Assembly (NCBI GenBank): GCA_036271555.1
Contig: DATBAK010000087.1
Coordinates: 1 to 64,000 of the forward strand
DNA length: 64,000 nucleotides
Reading direction: 5' to 3'
Source: Acidimicrobiia bacterium
Lineage (GTDB): Bacteria > Actinomycetota > Acidimicrobiia > IMCC26256 > PALSA-610
In this document: positions 54,964 to 63,529 of the stretch, in pieces
Numbering within the stretch: the stretch's first letter is position 1
How the letters are laid out: every line of letters starts with the position of its first letter
Program-made: the position numbers and the translations under genes
The notes under the pieces: generated by a model
Seen by the model: only the letters and a program-made list of their open reading frames with translations
What the model was told of the DNA's origin: nothing
The model's database searches: none

Positions 54964-55722
54964 TCATTTCGGGGCGAATCGCTGGCCGCCGTCGAGGCGG
55001 ATGCACGAGCCGTTGAGCATGGGCGTCTCGACGATCGCGACGACGAGCCGCCCGTACTCGTCCGGGCGCCCCATGCGCTTGGGGAACGCGGCGTCCTTCG
55101 TGAGCACGTTTGCGAACTCGTCGGGGATGCCCTCGGTGAGGCCCGTGCTGAACAGGCTCGGCGCGATCGCGAGCGTGCGGATGCCGAGGCTTCCGAGATC
55201 GCGCGCCATCGTGAAGACCATGCCCGCGATGCCGGCCTTCGCGGCCGTGTACGCGACCTGGCCGATCTGGCCCTCGAACGCCGCGATCGACGCGGTGTCG
55301 ACGATCACGCCGCGCTCTTCGTCCTCGGGCTCGTTCGTCGACATGTGCCATGCCTGCAACCGGTTCAGGTTGAACGTTGCGACGAGGTTCAGGTTGATGA
55401 CCTTCTGGAAGTCGGCGAGCGGGTGCGGCGCGTCGCGACCGACGGTGCGCATGCCGATGCCGCCGCCCGCAGTGTTCACCGCGATGTGCAAGCCGCCGAG
55501 CGCGTCGACCGCTTCGCTCAGTGCGAGCTCCGCGCCTTCGAAGTCGGTGACGTCGACCGGATGGAACGTGCCGCCGAGCTCCTTCGCGACCTCGGCACCG
55601 GCCGACGCGGGCAGGTCCATGATCGCGATCGACGCGCCGCGCGCGTGCAGCATCTCGGCCGATGCCTTCGCCATCCCCGACGCGCCGCCGACGACGACCG
55701 CTTTCTTACCGTTGATGTCCAT
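54964..55722 (-). CDS. SDR, HSD10-like 3-hydroxyacyl-CoA dehydrogenase
   Basis: A 252-residue classical SDR: VVGGASGMA, NTAGGG in place of NNAG, IVDTASIAAFEGQIGQVAYTAAK (Ser and YxxxK), FAPK at the C-terminus. The pattern is that of type II 3-hydroxyacyl-CoA dehydrogenases in fatty-acid or isoleucine breakdown. The ATG at 55722 is used. It follows another SDR gene by 112 bp, the gap being filled by repeats. Confidence 0.88.
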   Translation of the reverse strand: MDINGKKAVVVGGASGMAKASAEMLHARGASIAIMDLPASAGAEVAKELGGTFHPVDVTDFEGAELALSEAVDALGGLHIAVNTAGGGIGMRTVGRDAPHPLADFQKVINLNLVATFNLNRLQAWHMSTNEPEDEERGVIVDTASIAAFEGQIGQVAYTAAKAGIAGMVFTMARDLGSLGIRTLAIAPSLFSTGLTEGIPDEFANVLTKDAAFPKRMGRPDEYGRLVVAIVETPMLNGSCIRLDGGQRFAPK

Positions 55723-55747
55723 TGGGTCTCTCCCCGGTCAAGGATTC

Positions 55748-55836
55748 GCAGGAACGGCGAGCGAAGCGAGTGCGACCATCAGCTCAGAGATTCGGTCCCG
55801 CAGGAACGGCGAGCGAAGCGAGTGCGACCATCAGCT
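55748..55836 (-). repeat. Two 37-bp direct repeats after an SDR stop codon
   Basis: The copies at 55748-55784 and 55800-55836 are identical over 37 bases. Each contains TGGTCGCACTCGCTTCGCTC on the minus strand (55778-55759 and 55830-55811). The second copy overlaps the stop of the SDR gene at 55835. The core CTCGCTTCGCTC is mirror-symmetric. These are members of the dispersed gene-end repeat. Confidence 0.9.
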
Positions 55837-56671
55837 ACAGCGCGCCGTAGCGACCGAGCAGGAAGTGCACGGCCGGTGTGGCGTCGGGGAACGAACCGGT
55901 GATGCCCGAGGCGAAGTAGCCCGCGTCGGTGATCAACGTCTGCCCCGCGATCGCGGAGGCCGCGTCGCTGCAGAGGAACAGCAGCGTGTTCGCCTGCTCG
56001 AGCGGAGTTGCGGCTTCGACGCCGACCGCTTCGCGGTAGTCGGCTCCGAAGCCGAGCCACATGTCCTTGTTCGCCTGTGCGAGCGGCGTGTCGGTCGGAC
56101 CGGGACAGATCGCGTTGATGCGGATGCCCTGCTTGAGGAACGCCATCGCTTCGCGCGCGACGTAGGCGCAGATCGCCTGCTTGCTCCACATGTAGTCGGC
56201 CTTGCCGTGATCGATCGCCCACTGCGACGCGGCGTCGAAGTCCTCCACATCGAGGTACTCCTTCACCAGGTCGAGGTTCGCTTCCCAACCGAGCCCGGCC
56301 GCGGAGGAGATGAAGCCGATCGAAGAGCCGCGCGGCAACCAGTTGCGCTCGAGCAACCGGTTGATCAGGTAGCGGTGACCGATGAAGTTGATCTTCTCGA
56401 TGCCGGGCGTGCCGTCGGCGACGCCCGCACACGAGAACACCGCGTCGAAGGGTCCACTGATCTCGCCGAGCGCGCCGTCGATCGACGCCTGGTCGGCGAG
56501 GTTCACCTTGACCTTCTTCGCGCCCTCGAGCTCGATGTCGGCGAAGTCCATGCCGATGACCTCGGCACCCGCGTCGAGCGCGACCGCAGCCGTCGCCGCA
56601 CCCATCCCGCTTGCCGCGCCCACCACGAGCACTCGCTTCCCGTCGTAGCGGAACGCGTCGAACAGACCCAT
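55835..56671 (-). CDS. SDR, coniferyl-alcohol-dehydrogenase-like
   Basis: A 278-residue SDR: VLVVGAASGMGAATA, SCAG in place of NNAG, ISSAAGLGWEANL, and the catalytic YMWSK (YxxxK); then NAICPGPTDTPL. The shape (a long insert between Ser and Tyr) matches SDRs annotated as coniferyl-alcohol or 3-alpha-hydroxysteroid dehydrogenases. The ATG at 56671 has a GGAGGAGA site. The next SDR lies downstream past the repeats. Confidence 0.87.
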   Translation of the reverse strand: MGLFDAFRYDGKRVLVVGAASGMGAATAAVALDAGAEVIGMDFADIELEGAKKVKVNLADQASIDGALGEISGPFDAVFSCAGVADGTPGIEKINFIGHRYLINRLLERNWLPRGSSIGFISSAAGLGWEANLDLVKEYLDVEDFDAASQWAIDHGKADYMWSKQAICAYVAREAMAFLKQGIRINAICPGPTDTPLAQANKDMWLGFGADYREAVGVEAATPLEQANTLLFLCSDAASAIAGQTLITDAGYFASGITGSFPDATPAVHFLLGRYGAL

Positions 56672-56829
56672 TGCAATCTCCTCCTGCTTCGCGTCGCGCC
56701 GTGCGACCGATCGGGAGTCTGCACCACCCGCGCGGCCCCGCGCCCGTTCGCCGTTCGCGACTCGTGTCGCATCGGCACCCGGATCGGCGAACGCACGGGC
56801 ATCCAAAACGCCGTACCCTCCCCTGCCTC

Positions 56830-58386
56830 ATGCGGAGAATCGGTGGCCTGGCCTGCGCGCTCGTCATCGCGGTGGTCGCGGCGTCGTGCAGCAGCACCGG
56901 GTCGCACGCAACCAGCGGGGCGACCGCGTCCACGGCGCCACCGCTGACCGTGCAGCCGACCAGCGGTGTCGCGGGCATTCCGAGCGAGGTGAGCGCGAAC
57001 GCGGACGACTGGCCGCTCCCCGGCCGCGACTACTCGAACTCGCGCGCCACGAACGCGAGCGCGATCACGAGTGCGAACGTCGCGCAGCTGAAGCCGCGTT
57101 GGACCGCGACACCGAGCGGCATCGGCGCGCTCTCGACCGCGCCGATCGTCACGAAGGACACGATCTACCTGCAGGGCGGCACGGGCGAGATCGTCGCGAT
57201 CGATCGCGCGACCGGCCACACGCGCTGGACGCGCGCGACGGGCTTCAACATCGGACCGTTCGGTGCGGCCATCGCGAACGGCCGCGTCTTCGGCGACGAC
57301 GGTTCGAGCGGTGTGATCGCGCTCGACGCGAAGACCGGAGCGGTCGACTGGCGCACGCGCATCACGACGACGAAGACGCTCGGCGTCGACGTCCAACCCA
57401 CCGTGTTCGCGGGTCTCGTCCTCGCGAGCAGCGTGCCGGTGAGCGCCGGCGGCATCTACGCGGGTGGCGACGTCGGCCGCCTCGTCGCGCTCGACGCCGC
57501 GACCGGCAAGATCCGCTGGCATTTCGACACGGTCAAGGGCGGTACCGCGCTGTGGGGCAACCCGGGCGTGAACTCGGGCGGCGGCGCGTGGTACCCGCCG
57601 GCGATCGACGTGCGCCGGCGCGCGGTGTACTTCGGCACCGCGAATCCCGCGCCGTTCCCCGGCACGAGCGCGTATCCGAACGGAACGAGTCGCCCCGGGC
57701 CGAACCTCTACACCGACTCACTCGTCGCGCTGAACGTCGACACCGGCAAGCTGCTCTGGTACCACCAGGTCACGGCGCACGACCTGTTCGACCGCGATCA
57801 GGTGCACGCGATGCTCGCGTCGATGGGCAACGGCGATCAGGTCGTGATCAGCGCAGGCAAGTCCGGCGTCGTCGTCGCGCTCGACCCTGCGACCGGCAGG
57901 GTCGTGTGGCAACGCGCGATCGGACAGCACCACAACGACGACCTCACCACGCTCCCCGGCCCGACCGAGATCGCGCCGGGCACGTACGGCGGTGTCGAGA
58001 CGCCGCCGGCAGCCACGATCGGCGTCGCGTACTTCGCGACCGTGAACGAGCCCGTGACCCTCGAGCCGAACAAGACCGCGTACTTCGGCGCGCAGATGGG
58101 CAAGCACGACGGCGAGGTCGTCGCGCTCGACGTCGCGACCGGCACGGTGGAGTGGGACACCAAGGTGCCCGGCGATCCGCTCGGCGGCGTCGCCGTCGTG
58201 AACGACCTCGTGTTCACGTCGCTGCTCGACGGCACGGTCGTGGCGATCAATATCGACACCAGCAAGATCGTCTGGAAGTACAAGACGAAGGGCGGCATCA
58301 ACGGCTTCCTGTCGATCGCGGGCAACACCGTCTACGTCCCCGTCGGTCAGGCGAGCCCGCCGGAACTTCTCGCCCTCTCGCTCTGA
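56830..58386 (+). CDS. PQQ-like beta-propeller lipoprotein (quinoprotein-type)
   Basis: A 518-residue lipoprotein (lipobox VVAASC, residue 19). The mature part is a propeller with tryptophan-docking-like repeats: IVAIDRATGHTRWTRATGF, VIALDAKTGAVDWRTR, LVALDAATGKIRWHFDTVKGG, LVALNVDTGKLLWYHQVTAHD, VVALDVATGTVEWDTKV, VVAINIDTSKIVWKY. The YFGTANPAPFPG segment is like quinoprotein alcohol dehydrogenases. Whether it binds PQQ is unknown. ATG 56830 is the first residue of the signal. A gene-end repeat follows its stop. Confidence 0.85.
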   Translation: MRRIGGLACALVIAVVAASCSSTGSHATSGATASTAPPLTVQPTSGVAGIPSEVSANADDWPLPGRDYSNSRATNASAITSANVAQLKPRWTATPSGIGALSTAPIVTKDTIYLQGGTGEIVAIDRATGHTRWTRATGFNIGPFGAAIANGRVFGDDGSSGVIALDAKTGAVDWRTRITTTKTLGVDVQPTVFAGLVLASSVPVSAGGIYAGGDVGRLVALDAATGKIRWHFDTVKGGTALWGNPGVNSGGGAWYPPAIDVRRRAVYFGTANPAPFPGTSAYPNGTSRPGPNLYTDSLVALNVDTGKLLWYHQVTAHDLFDRDQVHAMLASMGNGDQVVISAGKSGVVVALDPATGRVVWQRAIGQHHNDDLTTLPGPTEIAPGTYGGVETPPAATIGVAYFATVNEPVTLEPNKTAYFGAQMGKHDGEVVALDVATGTVEWDTKVPGDPLGGVAVVNDLVFTSLLDGTVVAINIDTSKIVWKYKTKGGINGFLSIAGNTVYVPVGQASPPELLALSL

Positions 58387-58392
58387 GCTTTC

Positions 58393-58412
58393 TGGTCGCA
58401 CTCGCTTCGCTC
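58393..58412 (+). repeat. Dispersed gene-end mirror repeat
   Basis: TGGTCGCACTCGCTTCGCTC begins 6 bp after the stop of the quinoprotein-like gene, in the sense orientation, followed by GCCG as in the copies at 55.8 kb. Confidence 0.85.
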
Positions 58413-58427
58413 GCCGCTCCTGACGCC

Positions 58428-59693
58428 TCAGACTTCGGGCCGGACGGGCGGCGAAGCCACCCGCCCCTTCCCGCGGCTTGCGAGGAACGCCTCGACGCAC
58501 TCGCCGATGTAGTCGCAGTCCGAGTCGTCCATCGAGTGGTTGTTCGGCAGCACCAAGCCCCACTCCATCACCCGGTCCGCGTTCGGCAGTCCGCGGTCGG
58601 GCTGACGGAACTCGCGCGCGCGGAACGCGGGCTGGCGCGCCGCGTTGCCCGTCCACACCATGCGCGTGTCGACACCGCGTTGCTCCATCCAGTGCTGCAG
58701 CTCCGACCGACGGATCCCCGACTCCGGCCGGATCAGCACGGGAAACATGTGCCAGCCGGTGTCGACGCCGTCGGTCAGTCGCGGCAGGGTGAAGCAGTCC
58801 GGCCACCGGGCGAACCACGAGCTCGTCCGCTCGAAGTTGCGTTGCCGCCGCGCGAGGTTGTCGCCGAGCTTGTCGAGCTGAACCAACCCGAAGGCGGCCG
58901 AGAGCTCCGACGGCTCGAAGTTCCAGCCGACCTCGTCGAAGATGAAGAGGTTGTCGTACTCGATGTCGCCGTCGATCGTGCTGAAGAAGCGACGGTCCGC
59001 GCCCTTCGTCGAACCGAACAGCTGCACCTCCGAACGTCGGCCCCAACGGCGGAGGAGCAGCGCGCGATCGGCGAGCGCGTCGTCGTCGAAGCACACCATG
59101 CCGCCGGTCCCCGCGGCCGTGATGATGTGCGAGAGCGCGAAGCTCGTGAGACTGATGTCGGCGCGCGTTCCGGTCGGCGTGCCGCGCAGCGTCGATCCGA
59201 GCGCGTCACACGAGTCCTCGACGACCCGGAGTCCGTGACGATCGGCGATCGCGCGGATCGCGTCCCAGTCGGGCACGTTCCCGATGAGGTTCGGTGCGAG
59301 GATGGCGCGCGTGCGCGGACCGATCATCACTTCGATCGCGTCGACGTCGATCTGGAACGTGTCGACGGTGACGTCGACGAACACCGGCACGAGCCGGTTG
59401 CGGAACATCGGCGCGAGGTCCGTGGAGAACGTGACCGGTGCCGTGATGATCTCGTCGCCGGGTTCGAGGTCGAGCACTTCGATCGCGAGGTAGAGCGCAG
59501 AGCTCCCCGAGTTGCACATCACACCGCGCCGCTTGGCGAAGAGCGCGGCGACCCGTTGTTCCATCGCGCGCACGTTCCGGCCGATGCGCAACGCGGTCGG
59601 CCCACCGCGCAGCACGGCGACGACGGCCTCGATCTCGCGCTCGTCGTGCACCGAGCCCGCGTAGTCGATGCGCCGCGGCGCCCCGCTCGTCAT
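58428..59693 (-). CDS. RfbH-type PLP-dependent sugar 3-dehydratase (DegT/DnrJ fold)
   Basis: A 421-residue DegT/DnrJ/EryC1-fold protein. Motifs follow the NDP-4-keto-6-deoxyhexose 3-dehydratase (RfbH/ColD) branch: YAGSVHDEREIEAV, CNSGSSALYLA, PVFVDVTVDTFQID, EDSCDALGSTLRG (PLP-ring Asp160), and LTSFALSHIITAAGTGGM. In the last, His189 stands where aminotransferases have the PLP lysine, as in 3-dehydratases. The C-terminus has VGWNFEPSELSAAFG and TRMVWTGNAARQP. It would make 3-deoxy sugars for glycans. The ATG at 59693 is used. No other sugar-nucleotide genes are nearby. Confidence 0.85.
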   Translation of the reverse strand: MTSGAPRRIDYAGSVHDEREIEAVVAVLRGGPTALRIGRNVRAMEQRVAALFAKRRGVMCNSGSSALYLAIEVLDLEPGDEIITAPVTFSTDLAPMFRNRLVPVFVDVTVDTFQIDVDAIEVMIGPRTRAILAPNLIGNVPDWDAIRAIADRHGLRVVEDSCDALGSTLRGTPTGTRADISLTSFALSHIITAAGTGGMVCFDDDALADRALLLRRWGRRSEVQLFGSTKGADRRFFSTIDGDIEYDNLFIFDEVGWNFEPSELSAAFGLVQLDKLGDNLARRQRNFERTSSWFARWPDCFTLPRLTDGVDTGWHMFPVLIRPESGIRRSELQHWMEQRGVDTRMVWTGNAARQPAFRAREFRQPDRGLPNADRVMEWGLVLPNNHSMDDSDCDYIGECVEAFLASRGKGRVASPPVRPEV

Positions 59694-59813
59694 GGGCCGG
59701 AAGTATCGCGGCGCCGGCGCCCGCTCGTTTTGCGCCGCGTTTGCCCGGCGGCGCGAGAACGACAGGGCACGCGTCGGCGCGTGGGCGTCGACGCACTCTG
59801 TGGGGAGGCAACG

Positions 59814-60311
59814 ATGGCGACCGAGGACACCCCGATTCAAGGCACTTCGCTCGCGCTGACCCGCGTCACCGGCGCCGGCACGACGATCACGTCGCTCGGC
59901 ACCGCGGCGGTCGCGCTGTTCACGATCAACGCGGGCGACCCCGACGGCGTGAAGATCGCCAAGATCGCGGCCGCCGCCATGATCATCGCGGTCGGTCTGC
60001 TCGCGACTTCGTGGGTCACCGCGGCCGATGTGCGTGCCCGCGGCAACGCGGCCGCGGCGAATCCGGCGCCGGCGAGCCCGACCGTGCCCGCCCCGGCGAA
60101 TGGTGCCGCGAAGCAGAACGGCTCGGTTCCGGTCGGCGGCGCGGTGTGGGTGACCGTCCGCGACCACGGCGACCAGCCGTTCCTGCTCGTCGAGGCCCAG
60201 CACCTGGCCGACGACCACACGCGTTACTTCGTCAGCCGCAACAACGAGCGCCCCACCTGGGTGCTCGAGGACGACATCGAGTCGTGGAGCGTCGGCGCAC
60301 CGTCGACGTAG
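59814..60311 (+). CDS. Small membrane protein of unknown function
   Basis: A 165-residue protein: two hydrophobic segments (about 20-38 and 48-68, IAAAAMIIAVGLLATSWVT), an Ala/Pro/Asn linker, and a soluble C-terminal domain, VWVTVRDHGDQPFLLVEAQHLADDHTRYFVSRNNERPTWVLEDDI. GGGGAGG precedes ATG 59814. No family recognised. Confidence 0.72.
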   Translation: MATEDTPIQGTSLALTRVTGAGTTITSLGTAAVALFTINAGDPDGVKIAKIAAAAMIIAVGLLATSWVTAADVRARGNAAAANPAPASPTVPAPANGAAKQNGSVPVGGAVWVTVRDHGDQPFLLVEAQHLADDHTRYFVSRNNERPTWVLEDDIESWSVGAPST

Positions 60312-60337
60312 CGCATCGGACCCGAACCTGACGGCGG

Positions 60338-60346
60338 TGTCATAAT
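60338..60346 (+). promoter_or_regulatory. Extended -10 promoter of the amidohydrolase
   Basis: TG-T-CATAAT matches an extended -10 box, 35 bp before the ATG at 60381. No good -35 is seen, which is usual for extended -10 promoters. Confidence 0.4.
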
Positions 60347-60380
60347 TCGCGCTCACCGCCCGGCAGGCTCGAGGAGCGCA

Positions 60381-61604
60381 ATGGAACTCCCGAAGATCAT
60401 CAGTGTCGACGATCACGTCGTCGAGCCGGCCCACGTCTGGCAGACGTGGCTGCCCGAGAAGTGGCGGGAGCGCGGCCCGCACGTCGAGCGCAAGCGCTGG
60501 GGTGCATTCCGCCTCCGCAAGGGCGCCAAGTACGAGATGACCGAGGACGCCGAGGGCGAGTGGGGCGACGCCTGGATCTACGACGGCAACCTCATCTACG
60601 TGCAGAAGAAGTTCGTCGCGATTCCGAAGATCGCCACGAAGAACGACGATCCGTCCACGTTCGACAAGACGGTCATGACGATGACCGCGACGACGTATGA
60701 CGACATGCGCCCCGGTTGCTGGGACCCCAAGGAGCGCAAGAAGGACTTCGAGCTCAACTGGGTCGACGGCTCACTGCCGTTCCCGACGTTCCCGCGCTTC
60801 TGCGGCCAGACGTTCTACGAAGCCGACGACAAGGAGCTCGCGCTCGCCTGCGTCGAGGCGTACAACGACTGGATGGTCGAGGAGTGGTGCGACCCCTCGA
60901 TCGGCATCAACATCCCGTGCTGCATCATGCCGCTCTGGGATCCGCAGCTCGCGGCGCGGGAGATCGAGCGCAACGCGAAGCGCGGCGTGCGCGCGGTCTG
61001 TTTCTCCGAGCTGCCCACGCGACTCAACCTGCCGAGCATCCACACCGGGCACTGGGACCCGATGTTCGCGGCGTGCGACGCGACGGGCACCACGGTGTGC
61101 ATGCACGTCGGGTCGTCGTCCTCCGACCCCGCGTCGTCGGCCGACGCACCGGGCGGCGTCGGCAGCATGGTGGCGTTCAACAACTCGATGGCATCGCTCG
61201 GCGACTACCTCTTCAGCGGGAAGATGCGCCAGTTCCCGAAGCTGAAGATCGCGTACTCCGAAGGTCAGATCGGGTGGATCCCGTACGCGCTCGAGCGGGC
61301 CGACACGGTGTGGGAAGAGCACAACGCCTGGCTCAACTCGAAGAAGCTCATCCCCGAACCGCCGTCGACGTACTACTACGAGCGCGTCTTCGGGTGCTTC
61401 ACCTGGGACTCGCACGGCGTGCGCTCGCTCGACGAGGTCGGCGAGAACAACATCTGCTTCGAGACCGACTACCCGCACACCGACACGACGTGGCCGAACT
61501 CGAAGGCGTACTGCGAGAAGATCCTGCAGGACGTCGACGAGCAGCAGGCGTACAAGATCCTGCGCGGCAACGCGATCCGAATGCTGGAGCTCGATCGGAA
61601 GTAG
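60381..61604 (+). CDS. Amidohydrolase-2 family metal-dependent hydrolase
   Basis: A 407-residue PF04909-type enzyme of a different subgroup from those at 17-20 and 37 kb. Landmarks are ISVDDHVVEPAHVWQ at the start, WVDGSLPFPTFPRFCGQTF, CVEAYNDWMVEEW, VCMHVGSSSSDPASS and CFETDYPHTDTTWPNS. Similar proteins are common in mycobacteria and uncultured actinobacteria near degradation genes; the substrate is unknown. The ATG at 60381 follows GGAG. Confidence 0.88.
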   Translation: MELPKIISVDDHVVEPAHVWQTWLPEKWRERGPHVERKRWGAFRLRKGAKYEMTEDAEGEWGDAWIYDGNLIYVQKKFVAIPKIATKNDDPSTFDKTVMTMTATTYDDMRPGCWDPKERKKDFELNWVDGSLPFPTFPRFCGQTFYEADDKELALACVEAYNDWMVEEWCDPSIGINIPCCIMPLWDPQLAAREIERNAKRGVRAVCFSELPTRLNLPSIHTGHWDPMFAACDATGTTVCMHVGSSSSDPASSADAPGGVGSMVAFNNSMASLGDYLFSGKMRQFPKLKIAYSEGQIGWIPYALERADTVWEEHNAWLNSKKLIPEPPSTYYYERVFGCFTWDSHGVRSLDEVGENNICFETDYPHTDTTWPNSKAYCEKILQDVDEQQAYKILRGNAIRMLELDRK

Positions 61605-61631
61605 ACGCGCGCTCCCGTGTGACGGAGCCGA

Positions 61632-61651
61632 GAGCGAAGCGAGCGCGACCA
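61632..61651 (-). repeat. Dispersed gene-end mirror repeat
   Basis: On the minus strand TGGTCGCGCTCGCTTCGCTC begins one base after the stop of the 2OG-oxygenase gene at 61653, between convergent genes. Confidence 0.85.
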
Positions 61652-61652
61652 G

Positions 61653-62486
61653 TCAGTACGTGTCGCGGCGGCTGCTCTTGCGGGAGCGCCTCCGCACCTG
61701 CGTCGTGAGCTCGCGGAAGAACTCCGACGCGGTCGGCCACACATCGCGCCGTCGTTCCGACGGCCGGCGCGACCAGCGCAGCATCGGCGGGCTCGGCGTG
61801 AGCGCGGGCGCCTCGTGCGAGTACAGCCGGCTCGACAACGCAACCCGCAGACCCGCGTCCGGCGCGAGCGCTTCGACACCGTGCGGGTGCGCGCGCGTCG
61901 GTTCGAACACGACCAGCCGGCCCGGCACCGGCTCGATGCGCTGTCCGATCGCCGACATGTCGCTCGGCCAGAGCTCGAGCCGCCCGCCCATTCCGGGCTT
62001 CCAGTCGCTGCAGTAGTAGAGGACGACCGCGCGATTCCAGAGGCCCGTGTGGGGATGGACCGGGAAGTCTTCGTGCACGCGCTGCCATCCCCCGGCCGGG
62101 TAGACGAAGAGGCCCGCGCGACAGAAGGTCGGATCGGTCTCGAGTCCGTCGATCCCGGTGACGGTCTGGACGAAGTCGGTGAGCACCGAACCGCTCAGGA
62201 CGTCGAGCGCCTCGCGCGTCGTCGGGCCGAGACCGTCCGCTTCGAGCGAGCTGAGCTTGTACTGACGGCGCGAGCGGCGACGGACGAGCGCGCTCTCCGA
62301 GAGCGCGGCGGCCTCGGTCGCCACGCGCGCGGGGACGTCGGCCGGGAGGATGCCGTCGACGACGAGGTGCGGCCACGGCGTGGCGCGCTGGTACTCGTCT
62401 CGCAGCGCCGTCCAGTCGAGCGCCTCCAGCAACCCAGCTCCCTTCCGTGGGCCCCCCGACGCGCCGGCGCGGCGGAGCGCCCTCAC
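61653..62486 (-). CDS. 2-oxoglutarate/Fe(II)-dependent oxygenase
   Basis: A 277-residue double-stranded beta-helix oxygenase of the prolyl-4-hydroxylase-like type. The iron facial triad is His138 and Asp140 (VHEDF) and His202 (HGVEA); Arg214 (GLRVAL) would bind 2-oxoglutarate. It also has LVVDGILPADV at the start. The C-terminus is very basic. The GTG at 62486 is the likely start. The hydroxylated target is unknown. Confidence 0.85.
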   Translation of the reverse strand: MRALRRAGASGGPRKGAGLLEALDWTALRDEYQRATPWPHLVVDGILPADVPARVATEAAALSESALVRRRSRRQYKLSSLEADGLGPTTREALDVLSGSVLTDFVQTVTGIDGLETDPTFCRAGLFVYPAGGWQRVHEDFPVHPHTGLWNRAVVLYYCSDWKPGMGGRLELWPSDMSAIGQRIEPVPGRLVVFEPTRAHPHGVEALAPDAGLRVALSSRLYSHEAPALTPSPPMLRWSRRPSERRRDVWPTASEFFRELTTQVRRRSRKSSRRDTY

Positions 62487-62629
62487 CAGGTTCCCACCTT
62501 ATTTGGTTCGGCCTGAAATGCCGGTTTCGGACCCAATGGTGAAACGAGCCCCGGACGCTGGCCGTTCACCCGAGTCGCCCCTGCCGCGCACGGTCCCCGC
62601 GGGCATGCCGGCACAAATATCCTGGGGCC

Positions 62630-63061
62630 GTGCGCTTCCGGCGGGAGACGGATGCGGGTGTTCCTTCGCTCCACGCGGGCGCGGACGACCGCGAGTTCGT
62701 GGCAGCCGACGTGACGCCCGCCGCGATCGTGCAGCTGTACGACGACTACCTGTCGAGCGAGGCCGACAAGATCGTCGCGCCGCTCGTCGGCAAGTGGCTG
62801 CGCGTCGCCGGACCACGCGGCTATCCCGTGCCCCGCCGCCGCGGCGTGACCCTGCTCCGGTTCGACCGACGGGCCGTCGAGCCGTACACGCGCGTCGAGA
62901 TGAAGTTCCACGGGCCCGACGCCCGGCAGCTGCTCAATGCGATCCCGCGCGGAACCGAGGTCGTGATCGTCGGCACCCTCGCTTCGGTGACGCGTTCGCA
63001 GGTCGTCCTCGACCACTGCGAGATCGAGAGTGCGAACCTCCGTTCGTCGCCGCCGCCCTGA
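62630..63061 (+). CDS. Hypothetical protein, possible OB-fold
   Basis: A 143-residue protein. The middle (IVQLYDDYLSSEADKIVAPLVGKWLRVAGP) and the end (GTEVVIVGTLASVTRSQVVLDHCEIE) follow a tRNA_anti-like OB-fold pattern. No signal or membrane segment. The GTG at 62630 is used. Divergent from the oxygenase gene. Confidence 0.65.
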   Translation: MRFRRETDAGVPSLHAGADDREFVAADVTPAAIVQLYDDYLSSEADKIVAPLVGKWLRVAGPRGYPVPRRRGVTLLRFDRRAVEPYTRVEMKFHGPDARQLLNAIPRGTEVVIVGTLASVTRSQVVLDHCEIESANLRSSPPP

Positions 63062-63116
63062 CCTGGGAAGGCGCGCGACCCGCGCTGAAGAGTCGATGAA
63101 CTCCGCGACGAGCCCG

Positions 63117-63146
63117 TTGCAAACGGCGCCGCGGCTTCCCTACCCT
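63117..63146 (+). promoter_or_regulatory. Sigma-A-like promoter of the STAS gene
   Basis: TTGCAA (63117-63122), an 18-bp spacer, TACCCT (63141-63146). It is 53 bp before the start codon. A reasonable match for actinobacteria. Confidence 0.4.
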
Positions 63147-63198
63147 GAGCGGGTCGGGTTCGATGCGATTCACGCGTCGCCGGACCGAGGGAGTTGCA

Positions 63199-63525
63199 AT
63201 GGCGCTGGCCTGGCAGTCATCGGCCTGGGTCGATGTGGGTGACGAGCAAGGTGCCGTCGTGTTGCGCGTCGGCGGCGAGCTCGACGAGGCGAGCCGGTCG
63301 GCCGTCGAGCCGGCGGTGATGGCGGCGGTGCAGAGCGCGTCGCACGTCATCCTCGACCTGGGCTCGTTGACGTTCTGCGACTCGTCGGGCATCGCGATGA
63401 TCGTCCAGGCCGCCGAGACCGCGCGTCAGCGCGACTGCCGCATCGCCGTCGACCACGCGACTCCCACCGTGCGGCGCATCTTCGACATCGCCAACCTCGG
63501 CGAGATCGTGGACCTTCGCCAGTAG
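63199..63525 (+). CDS. STAS-domain anti-sigma-factor antagonist
   Basis: A 108-residue SpoIIAA/RsbV-like protein: VVLRVGGELDEASRSAVEPAV, HVILDLGSLTFCDSSGIAMIV with the conserved serine that partner kinases phosphorylate, and TVRRIFDIANLGEIVDL. It would release a sigma factor by binding an anti-sigma kinase; no such kinase gene is in the window. The ATG at 63199 follows GAGGGAG. Confidence 0.9.
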   Translation: MALAWQSSAWVDVGDEQGAVVLRVGGELDEASRSAVEPAVMAAVQSASHVILDLGSLTFCDSSGIAMIVQAAETARQRDCRIAVDHATPTVRRIFDIANLGEIVDLRQ

Positions 63526-63529
63526 CGCC

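Noticed and set aside
56886-60311. A 1141-codon open frame on the plus strand
   Set aside because: It only runs antisense or out of frame through the quinoprotein and dehydratase genes. Composition is arginine/alanine-rich without domains; only the last 165 codons are a believable gene.
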